This document shows positions 31,986 through 41,800 of a stretch of 64,000 nucleotides of DNA, piece after piece. The stretch comes from VXMO01 sp965205915 (GTDB taxonomy: Bacteria; Chloroflexota; Dehalococcoidia; UBA6926). Location: contig OZ242191.1 of assembly GCA_965205915.1 (NCBI GenBank), positions 310,001 to 374,000 of the forward strand. The letters are read 5' to 3'. Each line of letters opens with the position of its first letter. The stretch's first letter is position 1. The notes under the pieces were generated by a model. It was not told the DNA's origin. It saw only the letters and a list, made by a program, of their open reading frames with translations, and made no database searches. Position numbers and translations under genes: made by a program.

Positions 31986-32894
31986 CTACCCTGCCAGATC
32001 CACGTCGTATCGCGAAAGGACATCCTCTATTTGAGCGCGGGTGGCGTCGTCCGCCTCCGTGAGCGGCAGGCGCGGCGATCCAACCTCCATGCCAATGGTG
32101 TTCAGCATGTGCTTGACCGGAATCGGGTTCGCCACGACGAATAGCGCGTCGATGAGCGGCAACAGACGACGGTGGATGGCAGCAGACTCTTCACGCGCGC
32201 CGTCAAGGAACGCATATATCTTGCGGGCGATCTGTTTGCCTACGACATGCGTTGCAACACTGACGACGCCGTAGCCACCAACAGCCAGCACAGGCACCGT
32301 GTCAGCGTCATTGCCGGACCAAACGTAGAAGCCATCGTCCGCTGTTTCTATGATCTTGGCTATCTGCCCAATGTCGGCGCTGGCCTCCTTAACGCCGACG
32401 ATGTTGTCGACGTGGCTGAGGCGCGCCGTGGTGGCGGCGGTCATGTTGAGCGCGGTGCGGCTCGGCACGTTGTAGAGAAGGCCGGGGATGCCGATAGCTT
32501 CGGCTATAGCGACAAAATGGTGGTAGAGGGAGTCTTGCGGCGGCTTGTTGTAATACGGGACAGTCATTAGGATGCCGTGCGCGCCGAGCTTTTCCGCCTC
32601 TTGTGACAGTTCGATACTCTCCGCGGTGTTGTATGTCGTTGTACCGGCGATAACATGCGCGCCGTTTCGGTTTGCCACTTCGAGAACTGTTGAGTACATA
32701 CGTAGCTTTTCTTCCGTGCTGAGCGTCGGGCCCTCGCCCGTGGTGCCGGTTACAACAAGCCCCTCCGTGCCGGAGTCGATGAGGGCCTGAGCTAGCTTTG
32801 CGGCCTGCTCATAGTTGACAGCGCCGTCGCTGTCGAATGGTGTGACCATTGCTGTAAGCACCCGTCCAAAGGGCGCGCCATTGCGATCTCTCAT
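31986..32894 (-). CDS. dapA: 4-hydroxy-tetrahydrodipicolinate synthase
   Basis: A 302-residue TIM-barrel aldolase condensing pyruvate with aspartate semialdehyde for lysine and peptidoglycan precursors. GTTGEGPTLS, PYYNKPPQDSLYHHF, YNVPSRTALNM and the Schiff-base lysine in GVKEAS are all present. ATG 32894 is supported by AAGGGAG six nt upstream. Last gene of the minus-strand unit dapB-asd-yggS-dapA. Confidence 0.95.
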   Translation of the reverse strand: MRDRNGAPFGRVLTAMVTPFDSDGAVNYEQAAKLAQALIDSGTEGLVVTGTTGEGPTLSTEEKLRMYSTVLEVANRNGAHVIAGTTTYNTAESIELSQEAEKLGAHGILMTVPYYNKPPQDSLYHHFVAIAEAIGIPGLLYNVPSRTALNMTAATTARLSHVDNIVGVKEASADIGQIAKIIETADDGFYVWSGNDADTVPVLAVGGYGVVSVATHVVGKQIARKIYAFLDGAREESAAIHRRLLPLIDALFVVANPIPVKHMLNTIGMEVGSPRLPLTEADDATRAQIEDVLSRYDVDLAG

Positions 32895-32949
32895 GTCCAA
32901 CTCCCTTTCGCGTGGGCTGCCGCTCCTTCGGATTCTAGTACGTTTCGGA

Positions 32950-33741
32950 TTAATATGTGCGGCCGGCGGGGCGGGGGCCGAATATTGCCGTTCCGAGCCT
33001 TATGACGGTCGCGCCTTCCTGTATGGCTATGTGGAAGTCGTTTGTCATGCCCATGGAGAGTTCAGTTAATTGCGCGGACGGTTCTGCATCATTTAATACG
33101 TCTCGCAGTTCTCGCAGGCGGCGAAAAGCGGGGCGTGATGCTTCAGGGTCCTCCGCCATCGGGCCGACGGTCATTAGGCCGATGACGTTCAGATTCGGCA
33201 ATTTCATAATGCGTCGCGCATCATCTGCAAAAGTTGTAAAGACGGATTCATCGCTTTCAAGGGGCAGCTTGAAACCGACGCGGTCCGGGTTATCTGTGAA
33301 ATCCACTTCAAGTAGCGCATCTATTCGGCCAATATCCATCGACGCCGCTCGCGTGTTGATAGTTTCTGCAAGCCGTAGGGAATCGACGGTATCGATCGAC
33401 TGAAAGAGTTCAAGCGCCTGCCGTGCCTTGTTGCGCTGTAGATGGCCAATCATGTGCCAGGTGGGTGTTTCCCGTTCCTGCTTATCGGCTAACAGATTTG
33501 TCGCCTCGATCTTGGGGGCGGCTTCCTGTACCCAGTTTTCTCCGAAGTGGGTCATTCCGTGCTGCATGGCCGCAATAATGCGTTGCGGTACTACGCCCTT
33601 TGTGGCTCCGTGCAGTTGGATATTATGGGGGTCTCGGCCCGCGCCTGTTGCGATTTCGGCTATGCGGTCGCGGAGGCGCGCAATGTTTTCGCCAATGGAT
33701 ACGGCGCGTTCGTCAGTGGATGGAACTTCGTGTGTCTGCAT
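32950..33741 (-). CDS. yggS: YggS/PLPBP-family PLP homeostasis protein
   Basis: A 263-residue fold-type III PLP-binding protein. The PLP lysine is in HGATKGVVPQRI (ordinary members read AVSKT), followed by HFGENWVQEA, WHMIGHLQRNKAR, LNVIGLMTVGP and SMGMTNDFHIAIQEGATVIRLGTAIFG. These proteins buffer PLP and affect amino-acid pools; no catalytic reaction is known. It begins 4 nt after asd, inside the lysine operon. Confidence 0.9.
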   Translation of the reverse strand: MQTHEVPSTDERAVSIGENIARLRDRIAEIATGAGRDPHNIQLHGATKGVVPQRIIAAMQHGMTHFGENWVQEAAPKIEATNLLADKQERETPTWHMIGHLQRNKARQALELFQSIDTVDSLRLAETINTRAASMDIGRIDALLEVDFTDNPDRVGFKLPLESDESVFTTFADDARRIMKLPNLNVIGLMTVGPMAEDPEASRPAFRRLRELRDVLNDAEPSAQLTELSMGMTNDFHIAIQEGATVIRLGTAIFGPRPAGRTY

Positions 33742-33745
33742 CGCG

Positions 33746-34777
33746 TCACCGAGCCGTGGCGAGCGCGTTGGATGTTAGCAACTCGGCAATCTGGATGGTA
33801 TTTGTGGCCGCGCCTTTGCGGATGTTGTCGGAAACGACCCACATGGAGAGGCCATTTTCCAAAGCAGTATCGCGGCGCAGCCGCCCGACGAACACTTCGT
33901 CCCTGCCCTGCGCGTCAATTGCCATTGGATATGACTGAGTGGCGGGGTTGTCCGTCACGACGACGCCCGGCGAATGTTCCAGGATTTCCCGCGCCTCCGA
34001 TGGAGAGATTGGGTTTGTGAATTCGACGTGGACGGCTTCAGAATGTGCATAGGCAACAGGGATTCGCACACAGGTGGCGGACACGGCGATTTCCGGCGCG
34101 TGCATTATTTTTCTCGTCTCACGCACCATCTTGATCTCTTCTTTGGTGTAGTCGTCTTCGTCAAAGATATCGATTTGTGGGAGCGCGTTAAAGGCGATCT
34201 GGTGTGGAAAGGCGCTCGGTTGCGCCTCTGCGCCGTTCAGCACGCCACGCGATTGCTCAAACATCTCTTCGAGGGCTCGAGCGCCTGCTCCGGACGCGGA
34301 CTGATATGTGTCAACGATGATGCGCTTGATTGGGTTTTCACGATGCAGCGGCCAGAGGGCTACTACCATCTGGATTGTTGAGCAGTTGGGGTTTGCTATG
34401 ATGCCATTGTTCGTCAGGGCATCGTCAGGATTAACCTCCGGAACTACTAGAGGCACTGCGGGGTCCATGCGCCATGCGGATGAGTTATCAACTACGACGA
34501 CTCCACGTTTGGCGGCTTCGGGCGCAAGTTGTTTACTTGTGCCGCCGCCTGCTGAAAAGAGTGCGATGTCTATATTCCCGAAGGACTCCGGCGTCGCTTC
34601 AGTGACTTCCAGTGATTCACCCATTGCAGATAGGCGTTTGCCTGCGGAGCGCGCGGACGCCATTAGTGTCAACGACTCCATTGGGAATTCGCGTTCCTCA
34701 AGAACTTTTATGAAGGTCTGCCCTACGAGACCTGTTGCGCCAACTATTGCGACGCGGGGACGATTTGATTTAGCCAT
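33746..34777 (-). CDS. asd: Aspartate-semialdehyde dehydrogenase
   Basis: A 343-residue NADP-dependent enzyme reducing aspartyl phosphate to the semialdehyde used for lysine, threonine and methionine. The nucleotide loop is VAIVGATGLVGQ (9-20), the catalytic cysteine C132 is in ANPNCSTIQ, followed by TYQSASGAGARALEE. ATG 34777 is used: it overlaps the dapB stop (TAATG) and AAGGAG lies just before it. A longer ATG at 34801 inside dapB is less likely. Functionally linked to thrC at the window's left end. Confidence 0.95.
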   Translation of the reverse strand: MAKSNRPRVAIVGATGLVGQTFIKVLEEREFPMESLTLMASARSAGKRLSAMGESLEVTEATPESFGNIDIALFSAGGGTSKQLAPEAAKRGVVVVDNSSAWRMDPAVPLVVPEVNPDDALTNNGIIANPNCSTIQMVVALWPLHRENPIKRIIVDTYQSASGAGARALEEMFEQSRGVLNGAEAQPSAFPHQIAFNALPQIDIFDEDDYTKEEIKMVRETRKIMHAPEIAVSATCVRIPVAYAHSEAVHVEFTNPISPSEAREILEHSPGVVVTDNPATQSYPMAIDAQGRDEVFVGRLRRDTALENGLSMWVVSDNIRKGAATNTIQIAELLTSNALATAR

Positions 34778-35598
34778 TACTCCTTTTCCCGTTCCGGCCA
34801 TAGCAGCGCGCCGAGGCCATATGTAAGTTTGCCTGTTCGGTTTCCTATCTCGCGGATGGCGAGGAGGACGCCGGGCATGTAGCTTTCTCTATCTATTACA
34901 TCATGTCGGAAGGTGAGCGTCTCGCCCGGCCCGCCAAGCAAAACCTGCTGGTGCGCCATGAGTCCAGGCATCCGCACCGAGTGAATCGTGATGTTTTCCA
35001 GATTGCCTCCGCGCACATGCTCGAGGTTTTCTGCTTTTGTGACAAAAGTAACGAACGGGCGCCCATTTCGCGCGTTTAGCATCCCTTTTGCGGTCGTTAA
35101 CGCACTTCCGGAGGGGGCGTCGGCTTTGCCGGCGTGGTGCATCTCGATGATCTCCGCTGAGTCGAAGTGACGGCCTGCCTCGCTGACGGCGTTTTCGAGG
35201 ACGGCAGCGCCGAGGCTGAAGTTTGGGCCGACCATGACGCCGATGTTGTGGTCGGTGGCGATGGCGGTGAGTTCCTCAAGGTCCTCGGGTGTGAGGCCGC
35301 TTGTGCCGGTGACAACGTGGGCGTTGTTTTGGGCTGCCGATCGTGCGATGGGCAGAACGGCGTCCCGGGTGGAAAAGTCGACGACGACATCCGGGCGGGT
35401 TTCACGGAGCAGGGAGTCCACATCGGAGTGGTCGACTGGGTCACCGTCGGCTGTGTGGGCGCGGAACTCAGCGCGGGTCATCGTCGCGACAAGGGTTGTA
35501 TTGTCGGCGCGGTCGATTGCCTGAATGAGGATGCGGCCCATGCGCCCTTTTGCGCCGTGGACAGCAACTCGAACAATCGACGCGTGTTCAGCGGTCAT
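34777..35598 (-). CDS. dapB: 4-hydroxy-tetrahydrodipicolinate reductase
   Basis: A 273-residue NAD(P)H-dependent reductase of lysine synthesis. The cofactor loop is VAVHGAKGRMGR, the catalytic segment EMHHAGKADAPSGSAL, and the fold-specific VDFSTRDAVLP and GTSGLTPEDLEEL are visible. First gene of the lysine unit, GGAGG about 10 nt before ATG 35598. The stop overlaps the asd start. Confidence 0.95.
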   Translation of the reverse strand: MTAEHASIVRVAVHGAKGRMGRILIQAIDRADNTTLVATMTRAEFRAHTADGDPVDHSDVDSLLRETRPDVVVDFSTRDAVLPIARSAAQNNAHVVTGTSGLTPEDLEELTAIATDHNIGVMVGPNFSLGAAVLENAVSEAGRHFDSAEIIEMHHAGKADAPSGSALTTAKGMLNARNGRPFVTFVTKAENLEHVRGGNLENITIHSVRMPGLMAHQQVLLGGPGETLTFRHDVIDRESYMPGVLLAIREIGNRTGKLTYGLGALLWPEREKE

Positions 35599-35650
35599 GG
35601 GAGGCTATCCTCCACCCTAGCCCTCCCCCGCAGAGGGGGGAGGGGACGGA

Positions 35651-35719
35651 GTTGGTTGGCGTTACGAAAGTTTGGTTGCACTCCGAGATCAAGGTTCCCG
35701 CCTTCGCGGGAACGACGGG
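35651..35719. repeat. Dispersed 69-bp palindromic element, copy 1
   Basis: The block contains TTTGGTTGCACTCC (35671-35684) and a hairpin TTCCCGC-CTT-CGCGGGAA (from 35695), followed by CGACGGG. A copy of the same length and layout occurs at 63191-63259. The element lies between dapB and pnp, next to a CCCTCCCCC/GGGGGAGGG palindrome (about 35623-35645). REP- or MITE-like; no gene inside. Confidence 0.75.
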
Positions 35720-35793
35720 TGATGTGAGTTGCCATAGCTAAACACGGTTGGCTTCACTGCCGCTATTACATGCGATTGGGTCGGTTGCCATTT

Positions 35794-38148
35794 TTACATG
35801 CGGCGGGGGGGTGGCCTATCACCCTCTGGGCGTCGGGGGCCACGATCGTCGTCCGGCCTGCGCCGGGGCGGGCGTCCGTTGCCATCCGGGCGGGGGCCGC
35901 GATCACGATCGCGGTCTCCGAAGGGGCGTCCACCACTGGGGCGTCCACCACCACTGGGGCGGTCACCACCGGGGCGGTCACCAAAGGGTCGTCCGCCGCC
36001 ATCGGGGCGCGCGCCGCCGAACGATGGTTCACGTCCGCCGTCTGCGCCGGTTTCCTGTGGCCCATCATCGCCATCAGCGGGCTCCAACAGGGCGCGGCGT
36101 GAGAGGCGGATGCGGCCGGTCGGGTCGATGTCCGTTACGAGGACTTCGACCTCGTCGCCAACCTTGACGACGTCTTCGACGCTGCCGACGCGGTAGTTTG
36201 CGAGTTCTGAGATGTGGACCATGCCATCGCGGCCGGGGGCGAGTTCAACGAACGCGCCGAAATCGGTGGTTCGGACGACCTTACCCTTGAATTTCTCGCC
36301 AACGGTGATGTCCTTTGTCAGGCGCTCGATCATGCCGATGGCACGGGCAGCCACTTCGCCGTCCGACGAGCCGACATACACGGTGCCGTCGTTTTCGACA
36401 TCGACGGTCGCGCCGGTCGCTTCGACGATGCTGCGAATGGTCTTGCCACCGGGGCCGATGAGCGCGCCGATGCGCTCCGGGTTGATCTGGATTCGCGTCA
36501 TGCGCGGGGCGAACGGGCTGAGCTCTTCGCGGGAGGAGGCGATGGTCTCGCTCATGTGCGCTAGCAACTCGAGCCGCGCGACCTTTGCCTGATCCAGCGC
36601 GCGCTCCAGGATTTCATCGGTGATGCCTGTGAGCTTGATGTCCATCTGGAGGGCGGTGACACCTTGCGCGGTGCCCGCCACCTTAAAGTCCATGTCGCCG
36701 ATGTGATCCTCAAGCCCCTGGATGTCGGTCAGGACAGCGTACGCGCCGGTCTTGTCGGTGATGAGTCCCATGGCGATGCCTGCGACAGGCGCCTTGATCG
36801 GCACGCCCGCGTCCATTAAGGAAAGGGTGCTCGAACAAACGCTTGCCATGGAGGTGCTGCCGTTGGAACCGAGCACGTCCGAGACGAGGCGGAGGGTGTA
36901 GGGGAACTCCATTTCGGAGGGTATCACGGGCAGGAGCGCCCGCTCGGCGAGCGCGCCGTGACCGATCTCGCGACGGCCGGGCGTGCCAACACGGCGCGCC
37001 TCACCGACGGAGTACGGCGGGAAGTTGTAGTGGTGTAGATAACGCTTGGTCTCGACCGGCGTGAGCGAGTCGATTCGCTGGGCGTCCGCGAGCGGGCCGA
37101 GGGTGGTGACGTTCAGCACCTGGGTCTCGCCTCGCTGGAAAAGCGCAGAGCCATGGGCGCGCGGCAGGACGCCGACGCGGCTTGTGAGCGTTCGAATCTG
37201 TGTGCCTGTGCGGCCATCCGGGCGCTTGCCGTTGAGGATGCTGGAGCGGACGGCGTCCGTCATTACGTCTTCAAAGACGTGTTCGATCTCCGCGGCATCG
37301 TGTTGTTCGGAGAGGTTCTGGCGCGTCTCTTCAAGGAGGGCCTGGGTTGTCTCGTTCCGCTCATGCCTGCCGAGACCGGAGGCGGCTTCGAGAAGTCGTT
37401 CGCCGACGAGGGACTCAATGGCGTCACGGAGTTCGGTGTTTTCCTCGGGGGCCTCGATGACGGTCTTGGGCTTGCCGGCGAGGCGCTGGAGTTCTTCCTG
37501 CATATCGATGATGATGCGGTTGGCCTCCTGTCCGGCCTGGAGGGCTTGTCGGAGGACGGACTCATCGACCTCGCGCGCGCCCGCCTCCACCATAACGATG
37601 GCGTTGCGGGAACCGGCGACGACGAGATCGAGGTCGCTGTCATCGGCGCTGCTGAAGGTATTGTTGATGACGATTTCACCGTTGATGTATCCGACGTGGG
37701 TTCCACTAACGGGGCCCTCGAATGGGATATGGGAGATGGTGAGAGCTGCGGACGCTCCGATGACGCCGAGGGTATCGAGGGAGTTCTCCCTGTCCGCCGA
37801 GAGGACGGTCAGGACGATTTGAACCTCGTTGCGGAGTCCCTTTGGGAATAGGGGGCGGAGTGTTCGGTCTGTTATGCGTCCGGCGAGAATTGCTTCTGAG
37901 CCGGGCCTGCCCTCGCGTCGGAAGAAGCTGCCCGGGATCTTCCCGATGGCGTAGTGGCGTTCTTCCATATCGACGGTGAGGGGAAGGAAATCGATGCCCT
38001 CACGGGCGTTGGGGGCCATGACGACCGTGGCGAGGATAATGGTATCGCCGTAACGGATTGTAACCGCGCCGCTAGCCTGTTGGGCGAGCTCGCCGGTTTC
38101 AATGGTGAGTGTGCGTCCTGCGAGCTCTCGCTCGACTTTATGAATCAT
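35794..38148 (-). CDS. pnp: Polyribonucleotide nucleotidyltransferase (PNPase) with long Gly/Arg/Pro tail
   Basis: A 784-residue 3'-5' phosphorolytic exoribonuclease. Two RNase PH-like domains are seen (RREGRPGSEAILAGRITDR, then RTGTQIRTLTSRVGVLPRAHGSALF), a KH domain (ERIGALIGPGGKTIRSI) and an S1 domain (GEKFKGKVVRTTDFGAFVEL). After the S1 domain about 80 residues are low-complexity, rich in Gly, Arg, Pro and Asp (repeats such as GGGRPFGDRPGGDRP), longer than the usual PNPase tail and likely an RNA-binding or condensate-prone extension. It lies 52 nt downstream of rpsO, the classic rpsO-pnp pair. Confidence 0.96.
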   Translation of the reverse strand: MIHKVERELAGRTLTIETGELAQQASGAVTIRYGDTIILATVVMAPNAREGIDFLPLTVDMEERHYAIGKIPGSFFRREGRPGSEAILAGRITDRTLRPLFPKGLRNEVQIVLTVLSADRENSLDTLGVIGASAALTISHIPFEGPVSGTHVGYINGEIVINNTFSSADDSDLDLVVAGSRNAIVMVEAGAREVDESVLRQALQAGQEANRIIIDMQEELQRLAGKPKTVIEAPEENTELRDAIESLVGERLLEAASGLGRHERNETTQALLEETRQNLSEQHDAAEIEHVFEDVMTDAVRSSILNGKRPDGRTGTQIRTLTSRVGVLPRAHGSALFQRGETQVLNVTTLGPLADAQRIDSLTPVETKRYLHHYNFPPYSVGEARRVGTPGRREIGHGALAERALLPVIPSEMEFPYTLRLVSDVLGSNGSTSMASVCSSTLSLMDAGVPIKAPVAGIAMGLITDKTGAYAVLTDIQGLEDHIGDMDFKVAGTAQGVTALQMDIKLTGITDEILERALDQAKVARLELLAHMSETIASSREELSPFAPRMTRIQINPERIGALIGPGGKTIRSIVEATGATVDVENDGTVYVGSSDGEVAARAIGMIERLTKDITVGEKFKGKVVRTTDFGAFVELAPGRDGMVHISELANYRVGSVEDVVKVGDEVEVLVTDIDPTGRIRLSRRALLEPADGDDGPQETGADGGREPSFGGARPDGGGRPFGDRPGGDRPSGGGRPSGGRPFGDRDRDRGPRPDGNGRPPRRRPDDDRGPRRPEGDRPPPRRM

Positions 38149-38200
38149 GCCGTTCTACTCTCCTGCGCTTGCGCGCCGGAGGAAGACGGAGCCGTATCGA

Positions 38201-38464
38201 CTATCTGCGCAGTCCCAGAGACGCGATAAGGGTCTGATAACGCCCTACGTTTTTTTCGCGCAGGTAGCGGAGAAGCCGTCGTCGTTGTCCGACGAGCATT
38301 AGCAGACCTCTCCGTGTCGCATGGTCGTGGCGGTGATCTTGCAGGTGTGCGGTCAGGTCGCGTATACGTCTGCTAAGGACTGCGACCTGAACCTCCGTGG
38401 ATCCGGTATCCGTTGGGTGTCCCCTATATTCTTCAATGATTTGGGACTTGGTTTGCAGATCCAA
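38201..38464 (-). CDS. rpsO: 30S ribosomal protein S15
   Basis: An 87-residue S15 with DTGSTEVQVAVLSRRIRDLTAHL, the HDHATRRGLLMLVGQRRRLLRYL segment and a basic C terminus, all typical. Binds 16S rRNA helices 20-22. The start is TTG 38464, with GGAGG about 5 nt upstream. First gene of rpsO-pnp. A damaged copy of part of this gene lies at 47991-48104. Confidence 0.96.
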   Translation of the reverse strand: MDLQTKSQIIEEYRGHPTDTGSTEVQVAVLSRRIRDLTAHLQDHRHDHATRRGLLMLVGQRRRLLRYLREKNVGRYQTLIASLGLRR

Positions 38465-38523
38465 CTTGCCTCCGCCGTGGGCTGTCGCCGTTCCTCTGTT
38501 CTTCTATCCTTTGTGTCCGTCCG

Positions 38524-38532
38524 AGTATAGCA
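38524..38532 (-). promoter_or_regulatory. Extended -10 promoter of rpsO-pnp
   Basis: TGCTATACT on the minus strand, 60 nt before the rpsO start. No good -35 hexamer. Identical to the prs motif. Confidence 0.55.
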
Positions 38533-38592
38533 GGTTGGGGCGTGGTTGGGGGGTGGCGTGGGCGACGAGGGGGGGGGTGGGAAGCCTCCCCT

Positions 38593-38637
38593 CACCCTAA
38601 CTCTCCCGGGAGGGGGGGGAGTGGGAGAGTTAGGGTG
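38593..38637. repeat. Inverted repeat in the G-rich rpsO/surface-gene spacer
   Basis: Perfect 15-bp arms CACCCTAACTCTCCC (38593-38607) and GGGAGAGTTAGGGTG (38623-38637) around a G-rich loop, inside a region with several runs of 7-11 G (38570-38655). The 358-nt spacer 38465-38822 otherwise holds the rpsO promoter on one side and the leader of surface gene A on the other. Confidence 0.85.
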
Positions 38638-38773
38638 GTTGGGGGGGGGGGGCATACTTGAGGAGAGTGAGCGCATTGGCGTACCCATGCTGCCCATCAC
38701 AGTACGATTGTCACGTACATTGAGCAAGCGCTGCCCTTGAAAAGCGCGCGTGTTCGCGGTACTTTTATATTGC

Positions 38774-38806
38774 ATGACTAGCATTCAGTAGAGATTCCCT
38801 AGTCAT
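38774..38806. promoter_or_regulatory. Inverted repeat before surface gene A
   Basis: ATGACTAG (38774-38781) and CTAGTCAT (38799-38806) are exact reverse complements with a 17-nt loop. It lies just ahead of the GGGGGG ribosome-binding site (38812-38817), so it could be an operator or an mRNA hairpin affecting translation. Confidence 0.45.
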
Positions 38807-38822
38807 AAACAGGGGGGTAGCC

Positions 38823-41800
38823 ATGGCCAAGGAAAGCGCGGGCGGTGGTGAGGGGCGGCAGGGGAGGCGGCGTTGGCGGATTCGCAACGCTTTAGGTCTC
38901 TTGTTGCGGCCAAGCAGGATCGACTTTGGTGGAGATGTACCATCAGGTAGTCCCCTGGGGGGCGGGGCGTTGGCTGCGTTGCGAATGCGGCGAGGCGCGC
39001 TAACCCACGGAATCCTTGTTCTTGCGATGATGGCCGCGTTGCTCGCCAGCGTGATCATCGTTCCGCGGGGTTTGAACGGGCCACCGGCAGCCGTAGCGCA
39101 GTCGGTATGCGGACCGGCTACGATCGCTTTGTCTCCTCTCGCAGAGGGATTTTCGATCCGCTTCACATATGATTCGAGCGGAAATAACATGAACCCCACG
39201 GGATACCGCTTTCGGCACGCTCTCGATTCAGGGGCCTTTGAGGGCGAATGGAGCGAGGTCGCCAGCTCTGAACTAGATACAGGATTTATCGCGGCGAATG
39301 AGTGGCGTCTAGCTATCAGAATCGTCAACCTCGAACCACTCACCCTGTACAAGGTGCAGGCTCAGGCGCGGTGCAACGATAACACGACCAGCGCCGGCGC
39401 GGCGACGACAGGAACCGTGACGACGGAAAAGACACGGACGTATAGCATCACCCTGACACGGGGCGGGACAGAGATAACCGAGCTTCAGGAGTTTCATACG
39501 GCCACGCTGACGTTTACGTTGGATTCGGCCGATGTCTTTGACCGCGATGTGGACATTTCGGTTCTCATCCTTGGAGAAACACACAGCTATCAAAGCAATG
39601 TACTCCCGGCAGTCTTGGCGGACGAGGTCACGATCGCGTCCTCCGGCGGCAGCGCGGGGCAATCAGGAACACAGACGCTGAGCAGCGCACAGACCACGCT
39701 TTCATGGACAATTACGGCGGTTCAGGACAACACGCTTCACAGCGCTTCTTTGACCGACGATGAGTACCCCCTTGAGTCCGCCATGTTCTACGTTTCTCTC
39801 GACGGGTCCAATAACGGCGCTCTGGCGCGTATGAGCGGTTCCTGGGACGGTTTTCTGCGGATTAGGGACTCCGCTCTGAGTGAAATCGGCGTGACTACGG
39901 GTACCGTATTAATCCAGGATAGTTCTACGGGCACCGGACCTGAGATTCGTGACACCCTCACCGCGCGCGTGACCGGCGTTAGCGACACGGAGGGGGCGCC
40001 GTCGGGCGGCTACGTTTACGAGTACGCTTGGCTGAGGAATGGCGCGCCGATTTTGGACGCTGATGCAAGCGCTTATGTGGTGAGCGTCGATGACGTCGGT
40101 GGCACACTTGCCGCGCGGGTGCAATTCAGGGACGCCCTGAACAATCTGGAGACGCTGACGAGCGACGAGGAGGTTGCGGTGCCGAGCGGGCCGGTGATCC
40201 TGGCGCCGAACGGTTACATCTGGGATAGCCATCCGCAGACCGATAACACAATCACCGTTGATACCTCGACGATGAATTACTCCTACATGCCCGCCAGCCC
40301 AACATTCAGCTATCTATGGAGATACGTGGACGCAGCGGGGGCGGAGGTGGTGGTATACGAGCAGGACGCGAACGAAGGTGGGATGAATTCCCTCACCCCC
40401 CCTGGAATAGGCTGGTCCCTGGTCTTTGCGCCAGGCAATACCACGCCTGGCTCGAGTTCGTATGCGCTGGCTGAGGTTGACAACAATAAGTACTTGCAGG
40501 TGACAGTTTCGTTCACGGATGCGGACAACTTCCTTCACACCAGGTGGGCCAATGTGCAGACGCCGCTCATTACCGAGTCCACCCAACCGCCGCCCCCGCC
40601 GCCTCCGCCACCGCCGCCAACGCCAACGGCAACTCCGGAGCCAAACATCAAGGCAACGGGGACCGTGCTCATTGATAACACCACGCCGGAGCCGCGCCAG
40701 ACGCTGACGGCTTCGTTTAACGATCTGGAAGACCTGAACCTGGATCCTATGAACGAAGATGCTTCCTTCGCTAATACGTTTACGGCGACGCTGGGGTTTG
40801 TATGGCTTCGCGCGGGCCAGCCAATAGATGGCGCCACGGAAGACACGTATGTCGTGCAGGGTGAGGACGTCGGTCTTACGTTGTCCGCGCGGATAACGTT
40901 TAAGGATCTTTTGGACAATGACGAAATGTTGACGAGCGATCCGACATCAGTGGTGGCGAGCGGGCCGGTGATCCAGGCGCCCTCCGGTTACTTTTGGGAC
41001 GACGACCCAACGACGGCTAACACAATCAGTGTTGATACCTCGGTGATGAATTACTCCTACCTGCCCGCCAACCCAACATTCACGTATCAATGGATCTACG
41101 TGGACGTAGAGGGGACGGAGGAGAGGGTATACGAGGACGCTAACGGGATGCAATTTGTGAATCCCGAGACCATCTCTCTCGGATATTTCCGGGTCTATGC
41201 GGCAGGCAATACTACGCCTAGCTCGGATGAGTATGAGCTGGCTATGGCTGACGACGAAAAGTACTTGCAGGTGAGAGTTTCGTTCACGGATACGAACAGC
41301 GTCCTTCAGACCAAGTTGGCCAATATCCAGACGCCGCAGATTAGCGAGTTCACTGAGCCACCCGATCAGTTTGGAAACTACGATGCACGGGGGACCGTGA
41401 CCATTAGTGACACAACGCCGGAGATCCGTGACAGCCTGACCGCATCCCTAATCAATGTGTCCGACAGAAACGGTCTGATCTCGGCGACGTATAGCTATCA
41501 ATGGTATGACGGCGGGCAGCCAATACGCCACGCTGAGGGCGACTTGGCTGTGGGCGACACGTATGAAGTCGAAGTTAAAGACATCGGGCGCACGTTGTCC
41601 GTGCAAGTTCAGTTCACGGATGACGATGGATTTTCCGAGATGCTGACGAGCGAGCCGATGGCGGCGGCGCCGAGCGGGCCGGTGATTGAAGTGGCCTCCG
41701 GTTACTTCTGGGACGACAGCCCAACGACGGATAACACAATCAGCGTTGATACCTCGGTGATGAATTACTCCTACCTGCCCGCCAACGCAACGTTCACGTA

